A stretch of 64,000 bases of DNA. Origin: Pseudomonas sp. SCA2728.1_7. GTDB taxonomy: Bacteria > Pseudomonadota > Gammaproteobacteria > Pseudomonadales > Pseudomonadaceae. Position numbers and translations under genes: made by a program. A model generated the notes under the pieces. The model made no database searches. It saw only the letters and a program-made list of their open reading frames with translations, and was not told the origin of the DNA. The stretch covers positions 2,356,001-2,420,000 of the forward strand of contig NZ_CP073104.1 in assembly GCF_018138145.1 (NCBI RefSeq). Reading direction: 5' to 3'. Shown here one piece after another: positions 9,334 through 18,021 of this stretch (within the stretch, counting starts at the first letter, position 1; each line of letters starts with the position of its first letter).

Positions 9334-10451
9334 ACTGTGTGCCCGCGAGCCAGCAGATCCAGCACCACTTGCACCACACGCTGCTGATCGGCGTCGGTCA
9401 TGTCGTGATAGCTCGGCAGGTTGAAGGCGCGCTCCGGCAAGGCAAACGCCAGCGGCGTGTCGACCGCGTATGCGCTGAACATCGGCAGCGACGACAGCGG
9501 CCAGAAAAACACCCGCGCGTCGATGTCGGCGGCCTGGAAGACGGCGATCATTTGCTCGCGATGGATACCGGTATCGGCATCGAACACCACGGTCGGCATC
9601 CAGTAGCCATTACGGCCATGGGCCGGTTCGGGATTGAGCGACACACCCGGTACGCCTTCGAGCGCCCGCGCGTAGTTGGCAAAAATCGCCCGTTTGCGTT
9701 CGATCAACTCATCGATTCGCTCGACCTGGGCACAGCCGACAGCGGCCTGCAGATTGCTCATCTTGTATTTGAAGCCGACGAACTCCGGCCAGAACTGCTT
9801 GGTGCAACCTGCCACACGACCATGGTTGGACAGGGTCAGGACCCGCTCATACAAAGCCTTGTCCGAGGTGACGAACATGCCACCCTCACCGGTGGTCATG
9901 GTCTTGGTGCCATGAAACGAAAAAGCGCCGAAAGCCCCCAGCGAACCGGCAGCCTTGCCGCGCCATTGCGAGCCGATGGCTTCCGCCGCGTCTTCGATCA
10001 CCGGGATGCCGAACTCGCGACCGATGGCGAGCAGCGCGTCCATGTCACACAGATTGCCGTACAGATGCACGGCGAGAATCGCCTTGGTGCGCGGGGTGAT
10101 CGCCTTTCTGACAAGCTGCGGATCCAGGCACCAGCTGTCCGCCAGTACATCGACAAACACCGGCGTGGCGCCCAGATAAGTGATCGGTGCCGCCGAGGCA
10201 ATCCAGTTGGTGTTGGCCAGGATCACTTCATCGCCAGCGCCGACACCCAGCGCGGCCATGCCCATGTGCAGCGCACCGGTGCAACTGGAAGTGGCGATGG
10301 CGTAGGTGGCGCCCAGATGCTCGGCAAAGCCGTGCTCGAAACGTGTCAGGTATTCGTAGCAACGTGCGCCCCAACCGTTCTGCACGGCGTCCAGGACGTA
10401 CTGCGCTTCGAGTTCGCCAACGCTGGGTTTGGTGTAATGAATTCTGCTCAT
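9330..10451 (-). CDS. DegT/DnrJ/EryC1/StrS sugar aminotransferase
   Basis: PLP enzyme of 373 residues that aminates a keto-dideoxy sugar nucleotide. Visible motifs are VIEDAAEAIGSQWRGK and SFHGTKTMTTGEGGM, the latter with the Schiff-base lysine. ATG 10451 (MSRIHYTKPSVGE) overlaps the stop of the C-methyltransferase in an ATGA and is preferred over upstream in-frame starts. The resemblance is to VioA/perosamine-synthase-like enzymes. Its position after the CDP-glucose dehydratase, epimerase and C-methyltransferase suggests it acts on a CDP-4-keto (or 3-keto) C-methylated hexose. The exact regiochemistry is unknown. Confidence 0.88.
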   Translation of the reverse strand: MSRIHYTKPSVGELEAQYVLDAVQNGWGARCYEYLTRFEHGFAEHLGATYAIATSSCTGALHMGMAALGVGAGDEVILANTNWIASAAPITYLGATPVFVDVLADSWCLDPQLVRKAITPRTKAILAVHLYGNLCDMDALLAIGREFGIPVIEDAAEAIGSQWRGKAAGSLGAFGAFSFHGTKTMTTGEGGMFVTSDKALYERVLTLSNHGRVAGCTKQFWPEFVGFKYKMSNLQAAVGCAQVERIDELIERKRAIFANYARALEGVPGVSLNPEPAHGRNGYWMPTVVFDADTGIHREQMIAVFQAADIDARVFFWPLSSLPMFSAYAVDTPLAFALPERAFNLPSYHDMTDADQQRVVQVVLDLLARGHTV

Positions 10452-11674
10452 TGGATGCTCAACTCCGGAACGGCGACGACAAAACGTGCGCCCCATGCCT
10501 TGGCCGCAGACAGTTGCTGCGTCACTTCGCTCAACAGGTTCCACGGCAACACCAGAATGTAGTCCGGCTGCTCCTGGGCAATCCGCTCAGGCGCAACAAT
10601 CGGGATGCGGCTGCCCGGCAGGAACTTGCCCTGCTTGTGCGGGTTGGCATCGGCCACCCAGGCCAGCAAATCCGCTTTGACCCCAGCGTAATTGAGCAAG
10701 GTGTTGCCCTTCGCGGCAGCGCCATAACCGACCACACGCTTGCCTTCAGCCTTGGCCTGTAACAGAAAGCGCAGCAATTGATGCTTGATGCTTTCTGCCG
10801 CAGGGGCGAGCGAGGCGTAGTACTCAGCGGTTTTCACCCCGGCAGCGAGTTCGGCCTGCAGTTGCTGCTGCACCGCCGCTTGCACCGGGCGACGCTGGCC
10901 GTCCTTGCGCTGCACGAACACCCGCAGCGAGCCGCCGTGCGTCGGTAGCTGGCTGACGTCGAACACTTCCAGACCATTGCGCTCGCACAGGGTCTGCACG
11001 GCCGTCAACGACAGGTAGGAATAGTGCTCGTGATAGAGCGTGTCGAACTGCGCGCCCGCCATCAGCGTCAGCAGTTGCGGGAATTCGAACGTGGCCACGC
11101 CGGTCGGCTTGAGCAGCGTCGCGAAACCGCCGAGGAAATCGTTGATGTCCGGCACATGCGCGAGCACGTTGTTGGCTGCCATCAGATCAGCGCCCCAGCC
11201 CTCGCTTTGCAACTGCGCGGCGCTATCGCGACCGAAGAACAGCTCACGAATCTGCAGACCTTTTTCCCGCGCTGCCTGTGCGGTGCTGCGGGTCGGCTCG
11301 ACACCCAGGCACGGGATGCCACGCGCGGCGACGTATTGCAGCAGGTAGCCGTCGTTGGCAGCGACTTCCACCACGCGGCTGTCGGCGCTCAGGCCGAAGC
11401 GCTCGACCATCTCGGCGACATAGCGCTCGGCATGGGCCAGCCACGTGCTGGAGAACGAACTGAAGTAAGCGTACTCGGCGTCGAACAGGCTGTCGGCGCT
11501 GGTGTAATCCTCGGTCTGTACCAGCCAGCATTGCTGGCACACCGCGACTTTCAGCGGCACCCACTGCTCGGCCTGCTCCAGGCGATCAGCGTGGACGTAG
11601 GCGTTGGACGGCGGCGAGGTGCCGAGGTCGATCAGCGGCAGACTCAGCGGTGCGGCGCACCCACGGCAGTTCAT
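10448..11674 (-). CDS. Sugar C-methyltransferase (TylC3/TcaB9-type, three-domain)
   Basis: 408 residues in the order expected for sugar 3-C-methyltransferases. First is an N-terminal zinc module (MNCRGCAAP ... VCQQCW). A SAM-binding domain follows (VVEVAANDGYLLQYV, about residues 100-114), then the catalytic-type YHEHYSYLSL around residue 200. The C-terminal Methyltransf_14-like half has VVGYGAAAKGNTLLNYAG. These enzymes add a methyl branch to a keto sugar nucleotide. It overlaps the epimerase gene and the aminotransferase gene by 4 bases on either side, so the product should be a branched-chain amino sugar. Family is certain, position of the branch is not. Confidence 0.9.
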   Translation of the reverse strand: MNCRGCAAPLSLPLIDLGTSPPSNAYVHADRLEQAEQWVPLKVAVCQQCWLVQTEDYTSADSLFDAEYAYFSSFSSTWLAHAERYVAEMVERFGLSADSRVVEVAANDGYLLQYVAARGIPCLGVEPTRSTAQAAREKGLQIRELFFGRDSAAQLQSEGWGADLMAANNVLAHVPDINDFLGGFATLLKPTGVATFEFPQLLTLMAGAQFDTLYHEHYSYLSLTAVQTLCERNGLEVFDVSQLPTHGGSLRVFVQRKDGQRRPVQAAVQQQLQAELAAGVKTAEYYASLAPAAESIKHQLLRFLLQAKAEGKRVVGYGAAAKGNTLLNYAGVKADLLAWVADANPHKQGKFLPGSRIPIVAPERIAQEQPDYILVLPWNLLSEVTQQLSAAKAWGARFVVAVPELSIQ

Positions 11675-12231
11675 AGACGCACTCCAGCAAAGTGTTGATC
11701 GAGCGCGGGATGGCTGGAATCACGCGCTGACAAATTATTGACAGGCAACGGCCAGGCAATCGCCAGCCGTGGATCATTCACCGACAGACCGCCCTCGTGC
11801 TCGGGTGCGTAATCGGCGCTGTGCAGGTAAAGCAATTCGGCATCTTCGGTGAGGGTCTGGAAACCGTGGGCGAACCCGGCAGGGATCAACAGGCTGCGAC
11901 CGTCACCGGCCTTCAGATGCTCGGCGTGCCAGTGCAGAAACGTTTCCGAGTCGGGGCGCAAATCCACCGCCACGTCCCACACTTCACCGCGCAGGCAGGT
12001 GATCAGTTTGGCTTCCGGGGCGTTGGCGTTCTGATAATGCAGACCGCGCACACTGCCCTTCTCGCGGGTGCAGGAATGGTTGATCTGACGGATATGAAAT
12101 TCACTGCCGAACGCACTCAGACTGCCCTCGCAGAACAACCGGGCGAAGTGCCCGCGCTGATCTTCGAAACGCTTGTGCTGAACGCTGAACAGTCCGGCCA
12201 GCGGCAACGCCTTCAGGGAAAACTCGCTCAC
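11671..12231 (-). CDS. RmlC-like sugar-nucleotide 3,5-epimerase
   Basis: 186-residue cupin of the dTDP-4-dehydrorhamnose 3,5-epimerase family. The catalytic-type His lies in RGLHYQN, the barrel shows GEVWDVAVDLR and IPAGFAHGFQTL, and the C-terminal SADYAPEHEGG / NDPRLAIAWP segment is family-typical. In this setting it would epimerise the CDP-4-keto-6-deoxyglucose delivered by RfbG, not a dTDP sugar. It overlaps rfbG and the C-methyltransferase by 4 bases each. It is a normal length with no missing core motif that I can see. Confidence 0.88.
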   Translation of the reverse strand: MSEFSLKALPLAGLFSVQHKRFEDQRGHFARLFCEGSLSAFGSEFHIRQINHSCTREKGSVRGLHYQNANAPEAKLITCLRGEVWDVAVDLRPDSETFLHWHAEHLKAGDGRSLLIPAGFAHGFQTLTEDAELLYLHSADYAPEHEGGLSVNDPRLAIAWPLPVNNLSARDSSHPALDQHFAGVRL

Positions 12232-13310
12232 AGCGCGCCTCGGTACAGGTTCAATTGGCCGAGGGTGACGGTGCGCATGTCATCGCCGTTCTGCCACGCC
12301 AGGTGCCAGTCGAGGGTTTGGGTCAGGCAGGCCTGCAAGGTCCAGCGTGGTTGCCAGCCAAGCACTTGGCGCGCGCGACTGCTGTCCAGACGCAACAGGC
12401 CCGCTTCGTGCAGTTCGCTTTTCTCGATGCGCAGACCGCGCGCCTGCGGCCAGCGGCTGGCAAGCAGTTCGACCACTTCGCCAACGCTGCACATGTCCGC
12501 CTCGCCTGGGCCGAAGTTCCACGCCCCGGCGTACTCCGGGCCCTCTTCGTAGAGGCCGGCGGCCAGTTGCAGATAACCGGCCAGCGGCTCCAGCGCGTGC
12601 TGCCACGGGCGCACGGCTTGCGGGTAGCGCAAGGTCACCGGCTCGTCGGCAGTCCACGCTTTGAGCACGTCGGGAATCAGTCGCTCAGGGGCAAAATCGC
12701 CGCCGCCGAGGACGTTGCCGGCACGCGCGGTGGCGAGGGCCAGACCGTGTTCGGCGTACTTGTCCGCTGGGAAAAACGACGCGGCATAGGATTGTGCGAG
12801 CAACTCACAGCAAGCTTTGCTGCTGCTGTAAGGGTCATGACCACCGAGGGCTTCGTCTTCGCGGTACGGCCACAGCCATTCCTTGTTGGCGTAGACCTTG
12901 TCGGTGGTCACCAGCACGCAGGCGCGCACGCAACCGACCTGACGAATCGCTTCGAGCAGGTTCAGCGTGCCCATGACGTTACTGGAGTAAGTGCCGAGCG
13001 GATCGCGATAGCCTTCGCGCACCAACGGCTGCGCGGCCAGGTGCAGAACGATCTCCGGCTCGGTGTCGGCGATGATTTCCAGCAAGGCGCCGAGATCTCG
13101 CAGATCGCCACGCTGATCGTTGATGCCTTCGTGCACGCGCGCCAGTTCGAACAGGCTCGGCTCGGTCGACGGATCCAGGGAAAAGCCGCTGACTTGCGCG
13201 CCGAGGCTTTGCAGCCACAGGGTCAGCCAGCTGCCTTTGAAACCGGTATGTCCGGTGACGAGAACGCGTTTGCCGCGCCAGAAATCCGCACTCAGTCCCA
13301 TTGCTTCCAT
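12228..13310 (-). CDS. rfbG: CDP-glucose 4,6-dehydratase RfbG
   Basis: Makes CDP-4-keto-6-deoxy-glucose from CDP-glucose with bound NAD. It is an extended SDR of about 360 residues. The Rossmann motif [19 protein letters not shown] is the diagnostic form for this family, and [13 protein letters not shown] and [11 protein letters not shown] give the catalytic Thr, Tyr and Lys. Start placed at ATG 13310, four bases after a GGAGG. ATG 13301 (MGLSADFW) is a good alternative and fits homologues. Its 5' end overlaps rfbF by 19 bases. With rfbF it commits glucose-1-phosphate to the CDP-sugar branch. Confidence 0.94.
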   Translation of the reverse strand: MEAMGLSADFWRGKRVLVTGHTGFKGSWLTLWLQSLGAQVSGFSLDPSTEPSLFELARVHEGINDQRGDLRDLGALLEIIADTEPEIVLHLAAQPLVREGYRDPLGTYSSNVMGTLNLLEAIRQVGCVRACVLVTTDKVYANKEWLWPYREDEALGGHDPYSSSKACCELLAQSYAASFFPADKYAEHGLALATARAGNVLGGGDFAPERLIPDVLKAWTADEPVTLRYPQAVRPWQHALEPLAGYLQLAAGLYEEGPEYAGAWNFGPGEADMCSVGEVVELLASRWPQARGLRIEKSELHEAGLLRLDSSRARQVLGWQPRWTLQACLTQTLDWHLAWQNGDDMRTVTLGQLNLYRGAL

Positions 13311-14065
13311 GGGGCCTCCCCGCTCTGCCACAGGGCTTCGAGGTGGTTCTTGTCGCGCAGGGTGTCCATGGGTTGCCAGAAACCATCGTGCTGAAACGCC
13401 ATCAGCTCACCGCGGGCGGCCAGGCCGTCCAGCGGACCGGATTCCCAAGAGGTCGAATCGCCTTCGATCAGCGGCAGGACCTTGGGTGACAGCACGAAAA
13501 AGCCGCCATTGATCCAGCCTCCGTCGCCGCGTGGCTTCTCGGTGAAACCCAGCACCCGGTCGCCTTCGCGATCCAGCGCGCCGTAGCGTCCCGGCGGTTG
13601 TACGGCGGTGACGGTGGCCAGTTTGCCGTGAGTCAGGTGGAAGTCGACCAACGCGCTGATGTTCAAATCGGAAACGCCGTCGCCATAGGTGAAGCAGAAG
13701 GCTTCCTCATCTTCCAGATAGCGCGCGGCTCGCCCCAGGCGGCCACCGGTCATGGTTTCTTCACCGGTATCGATCAGCGTCACACGCCATGGCTCGCTGT
13801 AATTCTGGTGAACGTCCATGCGGTTTTCACGCATGTCGAAGGTCACATCGGAGGTGTGCAGGAAGTAGTTGGCGAAGAAATCCTTGATCGCGTACCCCTT
13901 GTAGCCCAGGCAGATCACGAAGTCGTGAATCCCGTGGGCGGAGTACTGCTTCATGATGTGCCAGAGAATTGGCTTGCCGCCAATCTCGATCATCGGCTTG
14001 GGCTTGAGGTGCGACTCTTCACTGATGCGCGTGCCCAGACCACCCGCCAAAATAACTGCCTTCAT
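13292..14065 (-). CDS. rfbF: Glucose-1-phosphate cytidylyltransferase RfbF
   Basis: 257 residues, the standard length. It forms CDP-glucose from CTP and glucose-1-phosphate. The nucleotidyltransferase signature [17 protein letters not shown] is followed by [29 protein letters not shown] (metal Asp) and [11 protein letters not shown], all typical of RfbF. It is the first gene of the long glycan operon. A GGGGAGAGG ribosome site directly precedes the ATG, and a sigma-54-like promoter lies 136 bases further up. A terminator for the preceding transcription unit lies upstream of that. Confidence 0.95.
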   Translation of the reverse strand: MKAVILAGGLGTRISEESHLKPKPMIEIGGKPILWHIMKQYSAHGIHDFVICLGYKGYAIKDFFANYFLHTSDVTFDMRENRMDVHQNYSEPWRVTLIDTGEETMTGGRLGRAARYLEDEEAFCFTYGDGVSDLNISALVDFHLTHGKLATVTAVQPPGRYGALDREGDRVLGFTEKPRGDGGWINGGFFVLSPKVLPLIEGDSTSWESGPLDGLAARGELMAFQHDGFWQPMDTLRDKNHLEALWQSGEAPWKQWD

Positions 14066-14200
14066 CCTCTCCCCTCTCGTTCGTCACAGCGCTGCGCGTC
14101 GCTTTCTTGAGCGTGCGGCCTTCTGGCTAAACCTTTCTGCCGTTTCGGGCGCAGGGGCAATGACCGCGAGCGCTCGTTTTATGGCGATTTGAGGGGGACT

Positions 14201-14217
14201 TGCAGGAAACGCGCCAG
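14201..14217 (-). promoter_or_regulatory. Sigma-54 (RpoN) -24/-12 promoter candidate for the glycan operon
   Basis: On the minus strand the sequence reads CTGGCGCGTTTCCTGCA. Against YTGGCRYRN4TTGCW it has one mismatch and the required ten bases between GG and GC. The predicted start of transcription is near 14190, leaving about 125 bases of leader before rfbF, room for regulator contact. Flagellar middle genes in Pseudomonas use RpoN, which fits a flagellin glycosylation operon. No experimental support is visible. Confidence 0.65.
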
Positions 14218-14253
14218 CTCGGTGCGCAGTGTGTCGCAGTACGTGCGGCCATG

Positions 14254-14287
14254 AAAAAAAGGATGAATCCGTCACCGGACTCATCCC
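14254..14287 (-). terminator. Rho-independent terminator after the flg-glycosyltransferase unit
   Basis: On the minus strand an 11-bp arm (GGATGAGTCCG) pairs with CGGATTCATCC around a GTGA loop, with one G-T wobble, and runs into seven T residues. It closes the transcript that ends with the 1,197-residue glycosyltransferase gene and separates it from the rfbF operon. Confidence 0.88.
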
Positions 14288-14319
14288 TTTCATCGAGCTA
14301 TTTAAACGATTGGAACCGG

Positions 14320-17300
14320 TCAGTCCGCCAGCCAGCCATTTTCCCAATAGCGCAGGTTATCGCCACGCAGCACGTAATCGCGCAACACCACCTCACGCAA
14401 CTCGTCGCCCATGCGGTAACTGGCATCAGGATCGGCCAGGTGCATGCGGATCGCCTGCAGCCACTCATCGGTGGTGTTGGTCTTGACCCGCGTACACGGC
14501 AGGTAGCCGCGATAGGCTTCGGTGTCAGTGCAGATCACCGGGTAGCCGCAAGCGCCGTACTCCAGCAGCCGCAGGTTGCTCTTGCAGTCGTTGAAGATGT
14601 GGAACTCCAGCGGTGCGAGGGCCAGATCGAGGTTGAGGCTGGCCAGTTTCGCCGGATATACGTCAAGCGGGATCACCCCGTGGAATTCATGCATGTACGG
14701 ACGCAGGTCATCCGGGCACATGCCGAAGAACACCCAGTCGACTTCATTGGCCAGCTCGCGAACCACCTCGGCGATCACGGCCAGGTCGCCGTGGTGGCTG
14801 GTGCCACCGCCCCAACCGACCCGTGGCTTTTTCGACGTACGCCGCTGGCTGCGCAGGTTGCTCCAAAGGTCTTTGGCGAGCATGTTCGGCACCACACGAA
14901 TGTCGTGGTGCATGTCCGACAGCGCATTGGCCAGTGGCTGCGTCGACACCACCACCCGATCGCAGAGGCCGATCGCTCGACGCACCATGCGCTCCATGTC
15001 CTGCTTGTTCGGCATGTTGCGGATGTGGGCATTGCGATGAGGAACGTCGATGACATAGTCATCCAGTTCGAAAATACGCCGGGCGCTGAAATACTTCTTC
15101 AGGGGCGGGATTTCATCGATGGCGTGCTCCGAGTAGCGCCCCTGCAGCACAATCACGTCGGGCGCCTGACGCTCGATGTCGACGATCGACGGCAAGCCGT
15201 AACAGATGCGCCCTTCGACCCGGTTGGCCGCCTCCAGCTCGAGCATCGGCTGACTCATGCGGTAATGGCCGATGGCAGAAGCGTTGATCGGTACCACGAG
15301 CACGTTGGGCAGACTCGACTTGGAAAACGCACGCCAGCCGCTCAGCAGACCCGGTTCGAGACTGAAGTTGGTGGCCCCGATCCCCTGTAGCGCAAGGTTG
15401 ACGTTGTAGGCCGGATCGCGCGCAATCAGCGGCAACCAGCGCTGGTAAAAAGTATCCTGCTCGCGCTCGTGCTGTTGTTGCTCTTCGCTCGTTGCCACGG
15501 CGCTCGGGCGTGTGCCCAGCGCCAGCCTGGCATGCGGATTCCACACCACCAGGTAACCTTCGCGGCCGATACGCAGGCACAGATCCACGACGTTGTACGC
15601 GATCTTCAAGTCCTGTTCGTCGAGCCCCGCGACCTCCTCGAAGACCGACTTGCGAACCATCAGGCAGTCACCGCCGACGGCGCTCAGATCCTGCACCGCC
15701 TGCAGTCGGAACATATAGCCCTCCGACTGCATCGGTTGCCCCAGGAACGGCAGCCCGGCCGGCCCCTGCAAACCGAGAATCAGGCCGGCATGCAAGATCC
15801 CGCCGTCCGGATCGAACAACTTGGCGCCGACCACTCCGACTTCCGGGCGCTGCGCATGATTGAGCAATTCGTCGAGCCAATCGGCTTGAGTGATCACCGC
15901 AAAAGCGTTGAGCAGCAACACGTACTCGCCACGCGCCTGGCTCACGGCAAAGTTGTGAATGGCGGCAGGGTTGTGCTTTTGCAGGCAGCGCAACACACGA
16001 ATCCGCTCACCGCCCAACTGTCCCATGCCGTCGAGCCAGGCCCGCGCCTCGGCGGTTTCGCTACCGCTATCGACGAGGAGAATTTCGTACTCGGTGTAAG
16101 CGGTTTTTTCCAGCAGCGTTTCGACACAACGCTGCAAGGCTGCCGTCTGATCCTGAGCGACTATGATCACCGAGACCAACGGGCGGCGGGCGTGACGATA
16201 GTCGACCCGATTGAGCAGCTCACGGCCCTCACGCCGGGTCTCGTAGGCAATCCCCAAACGCTGCAGATGCGCATCGAGCAGCCGTGGATTCTGTTCCAGC
16301 ACACCTGCATCGGTGAGCCATTGGGACAGATCGAATTTCGATTCGAGCAACACTTCGGCGATATGCCCGACCACCTGAGTGCCGTCGTTCTCGACCATCC
16401 GCCAGAGCAGGTCGTGAGGCGCCAGTTGGGCAAAGTCAGACGCCAGCCCTCCCAACTCCAGAACCCGCTCGCGCTTGAACGCCAGCGCCCGCCCGACGTA
16501 GGGGTAGCTGCGCATGAGGTCGAGGTTGAAATCCGGCTTGAACGCAGGCTCTGCCGACTCGCCATTGCGCAGACTGCCTTCGTCGCTGTACAGGCAAGTG
16601 AAAGTCCGCGAATGCGCGATCCGGTCAGCCATGATCAGCAACGCCGTAGCCACCGGGCGATCACCGGGTTGCAGCAGGTAGAACCAGTCGGCGCCTTCCA
16701 GTTGCGGCAGCAAGGTGTTGAGCTGCTCCAGCCCGTCGTCTTGCAGCGGCAGTCGAAACACACGGCCATCCAGCTCCGCTTCGGAGCAGGAGGCGGACAG
16801 TACCAGCACCAGTTCCGCCGGGTAATCCTGATTGGCGAGGGCCTCCAGCGTACGCTCTACACCAGCGCGACTGCCTTTGTCGTCGATGATGACCGGTACG
16901 ATTCGCGGCTGGTGCGACCAACCGGCGATGGTTTCCGGCAGCATCTTGCGCTGCCCTTCGGTCAGCACCCGGCACTCCAGCCATTGCGCATAGAGTTCGC
17001 CGAAACTCAGGCTATCCACCCCGACGCCACACTCCTGGCGGCTCTGCCGGGAACCCAGGGTGCGACTCAACGGCAGCTCATCCCAAACCCTTGGCGACTC
17101 ATCAGCCTTTGCCAGCGGGATGTAGCGCACCCAGCCTGGCGCCGGCGCCGACTCACCGTTGCGGACTTTGAGCATTTGCGAGAGCCACTCGCGCTCGACG
17201 TCCATCGCGTCCTTCATCGGTTGTTGCGCACTCAGCCGCTCCGGATAAAGGCGCTCGGCGCTCAGTACATTGTTCGACACCGCCAGGTTGCCGCGGCGCA

Positions 17301-17913
17301 GCAGGCAGATATACAAGGCGAAATCCAGGCTCGCGACGAAACAGCCGCCCTCCTCGGTCAATGCCGGCAGCAGCTCGGCGACGTCCGCGCGGCGAAACAG
17401 CGCGTTGCTGAATCCGCCGAGAACGTTGACCGGGAATTTTTCGAATATCGCCAGTAGATCGTCACCCTTGAACAGGCCACTGACCGGCGACAGCGAAGTG
17501 TTTTCCAGACGCGCAGGCAGGATGATGTCGTTCGCGTCCCAGAGCAGTCGCTGGGCCAGCACCAGACTGACCTCAGCGCGGCGCATCTCCTGCGCCTGCT
17601 GCTCGATACAGGCGGAATAGAGCAGATCATCGTCACACAGAAACTTGATGAATTCGCCCTGCGCCTGATCCAGGCAGGCTTTCAGGTTGCCGACCAGTCC
17701 CAACGTGCGCGGGTTGCGTACATAACGCACGGCGACGCCGGTCTCCTCGCCGACATTCGAGACGATGGTTTCAATCTCGATGCCACGACTGTCATCGCAA
17801 ACGATGATTTCCAGATGGCCATAGCCTTGGCCGACGGCGCTGCGCAACGCACGCTCGAAAAAGCGTGGATTGAAGGCGGGAATGACAAGGCTGACGAGAG
17901 GGAGTGAATTCAC
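14320..17913 (-). CDS. Giant multidomain glycosyltransferase downstream of flgL (about 1,197 aa)
   Basis: Three parts can be seen. The first is an N-terminal GT2 domain (PLVSLVIPAFNPRFFERAL, KFLCDDDLL metal motif). A central GT2-like domain follows (PLVSVIIVAQDQTAALQRC, LLNHAQRPEVGVVGAKLFDPDGG). The last is a C-terminal GT-B-like domain (FELDDYVIDVP, RVGWGGGTSHHGDL, DLALAPLEFHIFN, LRLLEYGACGYPVICT). It probably extends the flagellin glycan. I prefer GTG 17913, where the family-like start SLPLVSLVIP follows at once. ATG 17976 would add 21 unusual residues. A hairpin and 109 bases separate it from flgL, and its own terminator follows. Confidence 0.82.
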   Translation of the reverse strand: MNSLPLVSLVIPAFNPRFFERALRSAVGQGYGHLEIIVCDDSRGIEIETIVSNVGEETGVAVRYVRNPRTLGLVGNLKACLDQAQGEFIKFLCDDDLLYSACIEQQAQEMRRAEVSLVLAQRLLWDANDIILPARLENTSLSPVSGLFKGDDLLAIFEKFPVNVLGGFSNALFRRADVAELLPALTEEGGCFVASLDFALYICLLRRGNLAVSNNVLSAERLYPERLSAQQPMKDAMDVEREWLSQMLKVRNGESAPAPGWVRYIPLAKADESPRVWDELPLSRTLGSRQSRQECGVGVDSLSFGELYAQWLECRVLTEGQRKMLPETIAGWSHQPRIVPVIIDDKGSRAGVERTLEALANQDYPAELVLVLSASCSEAELDGRVFRLPLQDDGLEQLNTLLPQLEGADWFYLLQPGDRPVATALLIMADRIAHSRTFTCLYSDEGSLRNGESAEPAFKPDFNLDLMRSYPYVGRALAFKRERVLELGGLASDFAQLAPHDLLWRMVENDGTQVVGHIAEVLLESKFDLSQWLTDAGVLEQNPRLLDAHLQRLGIAYETRREGRELLNRVDYRHARRPLVSVIIVAQDQTAALQRCVETLLEKTAYTEYEILLVDSGSETAEARAWLDGMGQLGGERIRVLRCLQKHNPAAIHNFAVSQARGEYVLLLNAFAVITQADWLDELLNHAQRPEVGVVGAKLFDPDGGILHAGLILGLQGPAGLPFLGQPMQSEGYMFRLQAVQDLSAVGGDCLMVRKSVFEEVAGLDEQDLKIAYNVVDLCLRIGREGYLVVWNPHARLALGTRPSAVATSEEQQQHEREQDTFYQRWLPLIARDPAYNVNLALQGIGATNFSLEPGLLSGWRAFSKSSLPNVLVVPINASAIGHYRMSQPMLELEAANRVEGRICYGLPSIVDIERQAPDVIVLQGRYSEHAIDEIPPLKKYFSARRIFELDDYVIDVPHRNAHIRNMPNKQDMERMVRRAIGLCDRVVVSTQPLANALSDMHHDIRVVPNMLAKDLWSNLRSQRRTSKKPRVGWGGGTSHHGDLAVIAEVVRELANEVDWVFFGMCPDDLRPYMHEFHGVIPLDVYPAKLASLNLDLALAPLEFHIFNDCKSNLRLLEYGACGYPVICTDTEAYRGYLPCTRVKTNTTDEWLQAIRMHLADPDASYRMGDELREVVLRDYVLRGDNLRYWENGWLAD

Positions 17914-17994
17914 GGCGGGCTCACAGGCGGTACGAGCCCGCTCGGTAAAGCGAGCCCTTGAAACCGCAAAAAACATTACTTGAGGGATAGAGCA

Positions 17995-18016
17995 AACGGG
18001 CGCTCACACGCCCGTT
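17995..18016 (-). terminator. Hairpin just after flgL, weak terminator or attenuator
   Basis: An 8-bp perfect stem (AACGGGCG / CGCCCGTT) with a 6-base loop lies 6 bases past the flgL stop. On the minus strand only three T residues follow, so partial read-through into the glycosyltransferase gene is likely. It could lower expression of that gene relative to flgL. Confidence 0.5.
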
Positions 18017-18021
18017 AACCG

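Noticed and set aside
15469..17457. 662-codon plus-strand open frame opposite the giant glycosyltransferase
   Set aside because: It is antisense to a clear multidomain protein, has no recognisable domain and reflects high-GC codon bias.
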